The translations under genes were made by a program, and so were the position numbers. A stretch of DNA of 64,000 nt. Source: Syngnathus acus. Its lineage: Eukaryota; Chordata; Actinopteri; Syngnathiformes; Syngnathidae. This document shows, one piece after another, positions 12,769 to 23,300 of the stretch. The number at the start of each line of letters is the position of its first letter. Position 1 is the first letter of the stretch. The notes beneath the pieces were generated by a model that worked only from the letters and a program-made list of their open reading frames with translations, ran no database searches and had not been told where the DNA came from. The stretch lies in contig NC_051105.1 of the NCBI RefSeq assembly GCF_901709675.1, positions 558,001 through 622,000 of the forward strand, given 5' to 3'.

Positions 12769-15700
12769 AAAAAAAGTGCTGATCCCGCCGTTCTTATCGC
12801 GACATGAAGAAAAGATGGAAAGGCATAAAACGAGAGTAGACGAAAACAAACTTCGCACGAGAGAGAGCGAAGTCGTAAAATGAGTCGGTCGGTGGTCACT
12901 TTATTAGGGAGGCCATGCAGGTTGCCATCTCATCTGGCTCCGTGAGAAGGTCGGACGGAATATGAGGAGCAGCTGTCGGCTTGGCGCGCGGCCGGCCGAC
13001 CGGCCGGCCGCCTTTCGAGGAGACGCTGCACGTAATTCAAAGCCACGAAAAGCAAACAGCCGCTTCTGCCGTTCCCGTCCTTTGCTCGCGGGTGGACCTG
13101 CATGATCGAGCGGCCCACATCGCACTGCATGGGACATCATCGATCGATCGATCGATCTAGCGTCCGTCCGTCCGTCCGTCCGTGCACTCACTCCCTTATT
13201 CTTCCACCAACGCACATTTCGTCTTGGTCTCGCCTATTGATGCAGCTTTGACATGTTGATATTGCATCATCTCCAAATTTAAAACAACATATTTTATGTA
13301 TGTTGTTACTGATAAACGTGGATACTAAATCGAGTCGATCGAGCTATATTTTACAAAAAAAAGGTTTGTATTTTTATTTGATGAAACAACTATAGATTTT
13401 TTTACAAAGATTCCCCAAAAATTACAATACTTTTTTTTTTTTGCAAGGACGTTCAAGACAGCTCAAGAGCCTCGTTGATGTTGCTCTATTTTGGGGGTTA
13501 CCTGCCAGCCTTGGTGATGATCATCTCGGTTCCGATGTCGTGGAATCTCTTCCACAGGTCGGCGCACTGCAGCTCCACGTGGATATCGTCCATGGACGCG
13601 CAGGCGACTGCTGAGCCTGAGGTCGCCGGCGGCGGCGGCGGCGGCGGGGAGGCCTCGCGCGGGCCGCCCCCGCCTCCCGCCGCGGTCAGCTCGCCGAAAG
13701 GGCACGATGTCCCGTCGACCAGGTCGGAGCCGTCCGAGCCGGGACTCGCCTCCGAGTCTGCGCCGCGAGTGGGAAGGAAGGAAGGAAGGAAGGAAGGAAG
13801 GAAGGAAGGAAGGAAGGAAGGAAGGAAGGAAGGAAGGAAGGAAGGAAAGAAGAAATTAGCCGTTTGGCGTGGGCGGCGTCCCACAGCACCGACACGAGCA
13901 AATGACGTTTGCCATTCAAATTGGCGGACGTTTCTGACGGCCAAAGTGCACGACCGCTTGTTTTTGTTCTTTTCCTTCATTTGAGCTGCAACGGTCTGAC
14001 TGTGCATGGATCGAGCAATTGATTCTTATTTATTTTAATGGTTATTTTATTGCAGCTTAATCCCGGGGAACTGAAGCAAAGCTTTTATTGAATGAATGAA
14101 TGAATGAATGAATGAACTAACACAATTTTTTTTTCTATTCAATTTTTAGTTCTTCAATTCCAGTCAACTCTATTTTCATGTCTAGGAGCAAAGCTAAATC
14201 GAAAATGCTCCGCTGTGATGTGATTTTCACTTCTCGCCAGATATTATATTATGATACGCCAAGTGGCCCTGCTTCTAGGAGCTGATGCGCGTGCATGTCC
14301 AGATGGAACTTTTTGCACCTGGCACCATGCAAATAAACAAACAAAAGATAAAGATTGGGAAATGCGTGATGTCAACTCCATTTTTCAAACCAATTTAAAC
14401 GCGTCCATGCACTTGTTGACGTCATCACACGACAACACGCAAGCAGCTGTTTGGACACTTTGGTTGCATGCTTCACTTGCATTTTCACGTGCACGTGTTT
14501 GCCATATTGGTTTTGAAGCTGGCGTCCAAATGGATGTGCGTATATATGCGCACATGGACGACATGCACATATGGCGCACGCAGATGTGTACATTTGAACG
14601 GAAAGTCGGACGGAGCGCGCTGGAGCTGTCAACGGGCCCGCCCGGCATGCACCCCTGCCGCCCAACCGCCCGCCCGCCCGGCCGCTTGTTCGAGTCTTGG
14701 TTTCCGGCGGTGCAGGAAAAGGGAGCAAATGCTGCCCTTCGCCCGAGCTTCTTCGCGATGTTTTCCCAAACATTGCAATGGAATGGTATGGAGCATTTTC
14801 CCGGCGGGCGGTTCTGGTTGGCAAACCTTCGTTGGTGGAACTTTTTGGTGGTGTCGTTGGAATACAAGCCAGTCATGGCCGCCAACATGTTTGAGTGGCA
14901 AAACATCTCTTCGAGGCACTTTTCCCGGAATTATTTTTTGCCGCATAAACAGGTGTGTATTTGGCCTCACGCAAGGACACACACTCGTTTGTGCGTGCGT
15001 GCGTATGTATTTGTATTTGTAATGAAACTGACTTTGACTTGTAATCGGTGAGTGTACCGTGTGCGGTGTCGCATACACGCGGCATCAATGTAAAAAAGAA
15101 AAAAAATGAACGTTTATTGTGCAAAAATGGTGAGTATAGCTACTTAAGATTTCATGGTAAGTCGAGAATGGTGCGGTGCGTCTTTGCGTTGCTTGTTTGT
15201 GTGCGAGGCCGAACGAACGAGCGAGCGAGCGAGCGAGGCCGAGCGAGCGAGGCCGAGCGGTGCAGGCGAGAGACCAGGCCGGCGACCGCGAGGTTCTGCT
15301 CAGCTCAGCTCAGCTCAGCTCTGCTCTGCTCTGCTCAGCTCAGCTCTGCTGCATGGGCGCCCGAAAGCAGCTCGGCCGCCGCCACCGCCGCAGCCTGACT
15401 TTTCTTTTGCCTTTTCTTCCGCTGCAGCTTGCTCGTGTTTTAAATTCGCATGTGCCGCAGCTTGGTCAAGTGATTTCAAAAGTGACCGGAAGGATGCATC
15501 TCTTGATTGCATGCACACAATCGCGTCAATGTCTTTTTTGCGCGCGTCGCTTGTCAGGCAATAATAAATTTCATTTTGGGTCAAACTACATTTCGTTGAT
15601 AGACAAACCTTATACTTTTTTGGAATGCTTCGGTACATTTGCTAAACGGGCAGTAAACAACTACCAATCATTGTCTTCTCCTTTTGGAAGATTTGTGAGG

Positions 15701-17056
15701 GGCTCAACCCAACGTCGGCAATATTTACACCCCAAAATATTGCAGCGCTCATTTCATGCGATTATCAAAATATACGTATTATTGATTTGTTTATGTCCAT
15801 ATTGTCATTACTTTTTTTTTCAGATATTTGAATTGTATTTGGTGTTCATTTTAAAAAATTTCTGGATGGAGAATATTACCAGTATTGTTTTTTCCCCTTC
15901 ACATTCTTGCTAAAACATATGAACGGTTTGCAGATTTTAAAAGCATTTACAAATGTACATTTTACATTCATTTTATTTGAATTTTGACCAAATAGTCAAA
16001 CAACTTTTCCCCTTAAATGTGTGTAATTAAATAACAACATTAGGTGTGCCATTTCAATCTAGCGCGATAGGGCTATATCATTTTAAAGAATTATGACACT
16101 GGTGCGCGCGCGTGAATGTGCGTGTTCATTCACGCAAATGAGAAAAAGACATATGGCATCGCATGATGCTAACAACTCAAGGACGTGTTTTGTTTTGGGA
16201 CGTGCGCGCTCGTGTTGGCCCGCATGCTCTAAGCTGTCTCACAAAGACGGCCATAAAGTTTGGAAAATAATTGTTTTTTCGTTTTTCCGTTCCGTTGATC
16301 AAAACCAATATCCCGAAGATTTGATTTCGCTCAAAGCTGGTGTCGTTCAGAATAACTAAAAGGCCTTATTTTGGTGTGACGTCTTGAACAATTCTGCTCA
16401 TTTATCAAGTGCAAATTCCAACATTGTTGTTTGCGTGCTTTCACTGTGGCTTCTCGTCACGGCATTCAACAATGTATACGTTCTTTAACGTCCTCTTGGT
16501 ATAATTACAACCCACATTTCAATGAGTAATTCATCTTATTCAAACGTATAACTTTTCCTTAATTAAATGATATGCATGTTACATTTTTTGGGGCAATTAA
16601 AAACTGTGAGAGACTTTTTTTTATTTTTTATTATCATTTGGGACGTGCACTTGAACGTGCGCGCTCCCGCGGGCCTGCGGCCAACCTTCGCGTACTTGCA
16701 CGGCGATCCGTGCTTCCGTGCAGTACCGGTCAAAACATTGCTGTCCGGTTAATAAACACGATGGTTTACGCAAATGAAAAAAGAAAAGAAATGTCCAAAG
16801 TGCGTGTGTGGTGTTGGGAGCATGCGTACTGACCAGGGTCTATGTCGAGACAGTGTGCCGGGTCGTCCAAATGGAGGTCGTCGTCGTCCTTGTGCTGGTC
16901 CCAGCCGACGCCGGAGGCGGCGGCCGCTGCGGCGGCGGCAGCTGCGGCTGCAGCCGCCCGGAGCTTTCGCTTCTTGCTAGAGCCGATCAGGGCTTCCACG
17001 GAGAACGCGTGGGCTCGCGAGCTCAGAGCGGCGGCCGAACGCCTTCTCTCACTCAT
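7917..17056 (-). CDS. tbx15: T-box transcription factor Tbx15
   Basis: Nuclear DNA-binding regulator of limb, skeletal and skin-patterning development. Eight exons (17056-16834, 13757-13502, 12269-12168, 10945-10774, 10531-10364, 10294-10230, 9245-9148, 8722-7917) join in phase to 629 residues; human TBX15 is about 600. The start MSERRRS leads into the family's [11 protein letters not shown] motif and a KKRKLR basic stretch, as in vertebrate TBX15. The T-box spans about residues 135-329 (CADLWKRF to FRDSGRNR) and includes [15 protein letters not shown] and the [12 protein letters not shown] wording of TBX15 rather than TBX18. The tail has [35 protein letters not shown] and a terminal SMHMV. 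Oddities are 14 consecutive alanines near residue 34, a proline run in exon 2, and glycine/histidine runs in exon 8. wars2 lies upstream on the same strand, as next to human TBX15. Identity is very secure. Confidence 0.97.
12495..12560. repeat. (GAAA)n microsatellite in tbx15 intron 2
   Basis: About 16 GAAA units in the intron between exons 2 and 3, the first of two such arrays separated by 140 bp. Confidence 0.95.
12701..12774. repeat. second (GAAA)n microsatellite in tbx15 intron 2
   Basis: About 17 GAAA units ending in a short A run. The intervening 140 bp are unique and GC-rich. Confidence 0.95.
13773..13848. repeat. (GAAG)n array next to the tbx15 exon 2 acceptor
   Basis: About 19 GAAG units. 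On the transcribed (minus) strand this is a pure CTTC tract ending about 13 nt before the exon 2 acceptor at 13758, so the repeat probably serves as the polypyrimidine tract. Confidence 0.95.
15297..15350. repeat. GCTCA/GCTCT pentanucleotide repeat
   Basis: Eleven or so consecutive pentamers alternating GCTCA and GCTCT. A related GCTGA/GCTGC array lies at 28754-28800. Confidence 0.85.
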
Positions 17057-17382
17057 GTCGGACGGAGCACAACGAAGCACCCGCTCGGTCCAAACCGCGC
17101 GTGGCCACGGAGACGTTCCCCCCCCCCTCCAAAAAAAAAACAGCAACCCCGAAAAGTAATCCAGCACTCAGACGGCGAAGCTGGAGCGTTGCGTGGAGCT
17201 TCCTCGGGCCGCCATGGTGGAGTGAGTGCTGGGCTCGTCGCCTCTGATTGATTCGATCGCTCCGATAGAACTTGTTGGGTTTTTTGATGCCGAGGGAGGG
17301 GCCGCTTCCGATGTCCAATCGGGAGTGAGAGCGAGCTGCCAGCCAAACTTTTTTCACCAATGGCGTGAGAGCGAGCCACTTC

Positions 17383-17503
17383 TGCCTGCCTGTCTGTCTG
17401 TCTGTCTGTCTGTGTGCCTGCCTGCCTGGCTGGCTGCCTGGCTGCCTGCCTGCCTGCCTGCCTGCCTGCGTGGCTGCCTGCGTGGCTGCCTGCCTGCCTG
17501 CCT
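17383..17503. repeat. compound TGCC/TGTC/GGCTGCC repeat
   Basis: About 120 bp of interrupted tetranucleotides lying 330 bp upstream of the tbx15 start codon. Confidence 0.9.
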
Positions 17504-19248
17504 ACCACACGACCCCGAAGGCACGCGCAGCCAAACTGGACGAGTTCACAACAGCTGTCAATCACACGCACATGCCAAATAAGCAACATAAAAAAGAAAA
17601 AGAAAAAACAGCAAAATGGGAGCTTTACAATCCATCAATCGTCACGTATTAGTTTGAAATTTCGCTGACGATTATTGATTTGAATCTTATTAAAAAGCGT
17701 AAAGGAAAACCGATCATGGGTCGCAGAGGACTCCCATGCACGATGAGAAATGGATATGTACAAAAAACACATTATTAACAAATACACTCTATGTGCCTGT
17801 ATTTCACATCACCACTAATTCATTCAACCAAATATGTTGTGACCAACAAGTGGGAATGTAACGATTCTATTTATAAGTTGATGGAAACGATGACATACAT
17901 TCATACAAGTTAACGGGTGGTTTGTGAAAACGTACAAAAATCCGTCATCACAAATATTTCTGCTTTTCCCCAAAAAAAAAAAAAGTCACACAACGACAAT
18001 GACGTTTGTGTGCTTTTAATAGTCACATATATTGAAAAGTAGTTACTGAAGGGGAATAGCAATATGTGCATGCCTTACGCATTTCAATAATAATTAACAC
18101 CACTGTGTGCCGTTGGATTTCTAGTTCAAAAATACACAATGACGAGGAAACACCAACAAAAATAGATAAAGTATTACAAACTCCAAAACCTAAAACTCCA
18201 ACCCAAGTCATATCATTTTTTGAAGGATGTCTGACTTTATTTTCATGTATTTACCGAGCAAGTGCAAAAATCCCGTTGCTTTTTTTACATCTCTGTTTGT
18301 GGACCTGCAAAACAGGACTAAAGTACACTCGCACGCACGCACGCACGCACGCGCGCACATAAACACACACGCTCACATGATATTAATTGCATTACACGAC
18401 ATGAATGCCTATTACGTTTGATTTATTGCCCTATGAAATAATGTATAGAATACCTTTGGCCGATTGTATTTCAGTACAATCAAGACTCCATTAAAAAAAA
18501 AAAAAATCCAGACCAAATATGGGAAACATAGATCATGCAGGCCATGATTTGAACGTTGTTAAAATTTCAAAAAATTGAAACCAAAATATGAGAATTATGA
18601 ATGAATAGTTTCTGCTTTCCATCGTATTTTTCTTTCAGGCATGCATGGTTTCATGATTTGAATGAGCTGCTTGAGGACGTGGACGCGCTGCGCCTGCGTG
18701 AAGGGAAGGGAAGGGAAGGGAAAGGAAGGGAAGGCGGCGGCTGCTGCTGCTGCGGCCGCTGCTGCTGTTACTGCTTTTAATATGCAATTAGCACAACCCT
18801 TTTGACCCCGAGCGAGTGACCCCTGCAAGTGCAACAACTAAAACGTGCTGCAACAACAACCCAAAAAATCATTCGCCAGTGGTGCATGAGGCCAGTGATC
18901 TCCGCAAAGCGCGCGCGCGCATACACGCACACACACGCGCAGGACGTGTTTTATGTTCAAATAAAAGCCAGTCGGCGACATGATTTTGTGTGCACAAAAG
19001 TAAAGAGATGGGGTTTTTTTCCTACAAAATGATTTCAATCAGTCATTTTTGTTTTGCAGTTTAAAGCAGGTCGCTTTCATTCTTGTTCAGCGTGGTGACT
19101 TTTTGTGTTCATAAAACGCGTTTGCACGTTTTGGTTTATTATAGACTCAAATCAACTAAATAGTACTTTTCGCATGTTCTTTCATTTTACGTTGATTTTT
19201 TTAAAAGGGTGCGAAAATGACCTTATTTAGGGGGCGGTTAACACACAA

Positions 19249-19294
19249 TGTGTGTGTGTGTGTGTGTGTGTGTGCGTGCGCGTGTGTGTGTGTG
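19249..19294. repeat. (GT)n dinucleotide repeat
   Basis: Alternating GT with a short GC-containing interruption; capable of Z-DNA formation. It lies in the AT-rich region upstream of tbx15. Confidence 0.9.
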
Positions 19295-20384
19295 GAGGGG
19301 GGTTCTAAAAGCGTGGCAAGAAAATTGTGGAAATGAAGAAAAATAAAGGGTTAGGGTTGGCGAAAACTTTGGATGGTTCCTTTTTGGGCTACTTTGTATG
19401 CATGTAAACTATGTCTACATTTAATGTTCACATTTGCGTCCTAGTTGAGACAAAAATTGAAAGGTGCTTAACTATGCATTTTATTTTATTTATGAATCAA
19501 AACAATGCATGTGAAAATTGTGAGTTTTGGACATAACATATTCTAGTATTTGAATGCATCTCATGGCCTATTTTGTATTTCTTAACCAGAAAAAATAGAA
19601 ACACACATAAAATGGTTTGATTCAAAACACGATGATTTAGTCTGATGTCATAAAAAATGGACCACGCAGGGGCCATAAATGTCATGGCCATCTGTGAGCT
19701 GTTGTCTGACATTTTCATCAAACAGAAAAAGTGTGTCAGAAACTCCAAACAAACAACAAGAAAAAACAATAATAATAATTTATCGTTTTTAAATATGACT
19801 CGCTAATTTTTGTAATCATGATCAAGGAAAAGAAGAAAAGAGGAAAAGACGTTTTGCGGAGGAAATAATCAGCGAAAAAGTAATTACTTTAACTTAAGTA
19901 CAAACAAAACAAAAGAGAAAACATTGACTCTTCAGACATTTGTTATTATTTCTGCCAATTGTAGTCTTGAATAAAAAAAAAAGAAAAGGAATCCCTGCAA
20001 AGGCATAAAGTGATGTCCCAAAAAAGAAATCAGCCAGCTGGGCATCTGTGCCATGTTTGCCTGTCAACCGTCTGACTTTGGGTGAAAACCTCAACAAGTA
20101 TTTCCATTTTAATTTAGTATTTAAAAATATGTCATAATTATTGTGACCGCCATACATTCAAAAAGAATACAGAAAAATAAAACATTTCAAAGACAGGAAA
20201 TTAAAAAAAAAAGTAAAAAAAAAAAAAAAAGACCAGGTGGCATCTGTTCCAATTCCGTCTGTCAATAGTCTTTTCACGCCTTGTAGCAGAAAAAGAATTT
20301 TAAAAAATGCATATATTATTTGTGTTTGAGACAAAGAAAATTAGAGGCAAGCAGAAGGACCAATAGGGCGCTCCCAGTTCCAAG

Positions 20385-23300
20385 TCAACTGAATCCGACC
20401 AATCTCCTGACTTGCCGTACGGTGGGGGCTGCCAGCTCCCTGGCTCGGCGGCGCCCCTCGTCCAGCACGGCCTCCAAGTGGGCGCCGTCGGCCCGGAGCC
20501 GCAGCAGCCGCTGGCGAATGGGCGCCAGCCTCTGGACCAGCACCTCGGCCACCAGTTTCTTGTACGCCGCCGTGTCCAAACCCCGGGCCCGCGACACGGC
20601 CTCGTCCACGTCGATGGCGGCGGCGGCGGCGTGGATGCTGACCAGGTTGGACACGCCGGGCCTCGTCTCCGGGTGGTACGTCACCTCCGAGGTGAAATCG
20701 GTGACGGCGCGCCCGATTTTCAGGGCGATGTCGTCCGGCGTGTCCGTGATGTAAATGGTCGCCATGGTCTGGGGGTCCGACTTGGACATTTTGGAGGAGG
20801 GGTCGCGAAGGGATTTCACCTTACGGGTGGAGCCTGCGTGCGGATGGAGAAGGGGTCAGAGTCCAAAGTGATCGAAAACGGGTCACTTATTTGGTTGGGG
20901 CTGCGCACGCGCCACTGAGATGTTCGTGCGTCAGAAAATCTGGGCTAGCAAGGGGGTGGTCTGCTCCAACGACAAAGCGAGAGCTGGGACGCAACAACCG
21001 GCGATGTTCAGCCGAAAACTTCGGGCAAAACGGCACTCGTATGACTTCTTGGGAAAAGGGGGGGGGGGGGGGGGGGGGGGGTCAGCAGAAAACCTTTAGG
21101 AAAGGTCACCAGGGTCTGCTCCGATCAACGGTGGGACACCAATTTGGAAGTGCGCATCTTCTCTTAAATTCACAGCTCAGAGAGCGTTCAAAAGTTGCAA
21201 AGACAGATTTAAGGGTTGAATGTTTGGAGATGCGCAGCTGAAAAGCCTGTCCAATTTTCAAACCTCATCCATTGGCCTCCAAAAGGAAGGAAGAAAAAAA
21301 AAAAAAAAAAAGACAGGATGGCGGCTACAGATCAGAGCGTCCCCTCCGCCGGCCACCGATCAATCACAAGTCCTGCCCCCCTCAGCAGTCAATTATCACC
21401 CTATTGGTGGCAAAGAGGCTTCTTTCATCAAAACTGCTGACGCCATTTTGTATTTTTACGACGCTTGGGAATAAACAAGCGCGCTTGGCGTGTGTGTGTG
21501 TGCGCGCGCGAGTGTGTTGACCATGTGTGTGTTTAATTGCAAGGCTTGCGCTGCACACCCATTTAAAAATAGGGAAGGTGTCCTTACTGAGCAAGGCGCG
21601 GGGGTGCGGGAAGAGTGGCTCGCCGTAACGCGCGTTGAAGATGCGAGCCAGGTCCTGGGCCAGCTCCAGATGCTGGACCTGGTCCTCGCCCACGGGGACG
21701 TGCGTGGACCTGAGAGCCGGGCCGGCCGGATGACGGCACGTCAACAGAGCATCATGTGGAGAACACGCGCTTTCGCAAACGTGCTTGAGCGTGGAAATCA
21801 AATCAAATCTGCGGCGGTGCATATCGCCACCTAGAGGCCTGGAGCCGAAGCGCACGGCCGGGGCCGGCGACGGACTCACTTGTAGAGGAGAATATCGGCA
21901 GCCTGGAGGACGGGATACGTGTACAGGCCCACGCTGCCTTCGTTCTTCTGCGTGCTCTTCATCTGGACAAAAGAAGACATTTGGTGCCTCCAGACGGGAA
22001 CATTTTCCGACTGGACAAGGTGCAGTTTTTTGGGCCTCCTCGGGGCCCGATCCACGCCGCATGTGTCCGGGAAATGACGGCTATTAAGAGGACAAATCTG
22101 GCAGGTGGAGAAAGCAATAAAACAGACGACGACGGGGAAGCGAGATGGAAATCCGACACTTGACGGCGGGAGGAGAAAAAAAAACACGTGCTGCTATTCC
22201 AAAGGTTTCGTCCACTTGAACAAATAAACACCTCGCCTCGGTTTTCACAAAATCCGAACGGCCAACGCGCAAAGCTAAACAGATGTTAGCTCGCCACAAG
22301 TTACGGCATGTGGCGTTGCTCACGTGGGGAGAAATGAGCTTGTGTGTGTGTGTGTGTGTTTTGCATGGCTACCTTCCACTGCGGCAGGTGGCGGAGGCGG
22401 GGCATGCTGGTCAAGCATCCGAGGATCCAGGAAAGCTCGGCGTGCTCGGGCACCTGCCGAGATGGGATAAGCTTTCACACGAGTCACGTTTTCAAACAAG
22501 ACGGCAAGTGAGAAGGGGGCCCCTGAGAGGCGGCGGGAGGTACTGCGCACGGGGGCAAAGGCTTGCATGACCACAGGTCCAGCCAAATGGAAGGCCAGTC
22601 GTAGAAGTGCGCCGCGCGCGGCTCCATTGCTTTATGTGACATCCTCTCGGCTTTGAAAAGAGTTTGCGGTGACAAATTGCAGCCGAGCGGCCGCTGGGAT
22701 TTGCCGCTTCGTCGCTCCAGTGATGAAAACGCGCAAAATGGGGCCTCCTCGCTCTTTTTTAGGCTTGCTTTTTTTTTTTCTTCTCTTCTTCCTCCTTGCC
22801 ACTGAAATTCTTTCATGCGGTTAAAGCGGCTATTTCTCTGCGGTTTGTGTTTGTGTGTCTTTCCATCCTGTCCTGTCATAGGAGAATGGAGCAGGCGCGC
22901 GCGAGGGTGTCGGCGGGTCAAGGCGACGACGGCGCAAAGATCAACTCCGAGATAGAAAAGAAGCCGTGGAGGGCTCCGAGCAACGGGTCGGACTGCATGG
23001 CTAAGTTTGGAAGGCGGGTGCGTCAGGCTTGTGAAGAGGGAGGGCCTGCGTCGCGTCAAATGTGCAGGCGGGCGGGACGTGCGATTGGCCGCTCTGCTGC
23101 GCACCTGCGACTGCTGGAAGAGGACGGCCTTGCGCGGGTCCACGCCGCAGGCAAGCAGGCTGGCCACCATGTCCAGGATGTTGGTGCGGAGAGCGCGCGG
23201 GTCCTGCGGCCGGGTGATGGCGTGCAGGTCCACCACGCTGTACAGCACCGCCGGGTAGCGCTCCTGCAGGGACGCCCACTGCTCCAGGGCGCCCAGGTAG

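Larger units (their letters stand above)
13758..16833 (-). other. tbx15 intron 1, with an AT-rich non-coding island
   Basis: A 3.1 kb intron. It holds the GAAG array, a short TGAA repeat (about 14090-14115), GCTCA/GCTCT pentamers (15297-15350) and, from about 15560 to 16640, more than 1 kb of unusually AT-rich, repeat-poor sequence. No coding exon was recognised. The AT-rich island is the best place in the intron to look for conserved enhancers. Confidence 0.5.
17057..20384. other. tbx15 upstream region / wars2 3' flank
   Basis: Spacer between the tbx15 start codon and the wars2 stop codon, both genes on the minus strand. The first 350 bp above tbx15 are GC-rich, with a CCAAT-type box near 17356. 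A TGCC/TGTC repeat follows (17383-17503), then about 2.7 kb of AT-rich sequence with a GT repeat (19249-19294). No coding exon was recognised. The tbx15 promoter and wars2 3' UTR must lie here; their limits cannot be set. Confidence 0.5.

Noticed and set aside
12460-14000. Open frames [24 protein letters not shown]
   Set aside because: Direct translations of GAAA and GAAG microsatellites in tbx15 introns.
15297-15350. GAGCT-type pentamers reminiscent of immunoglobulin switch repeats
   Set aside because: Only 54 bp, inside a tbx15 intron, with no immunoglobulin sequence nearby; ordinary short tandem repeat.
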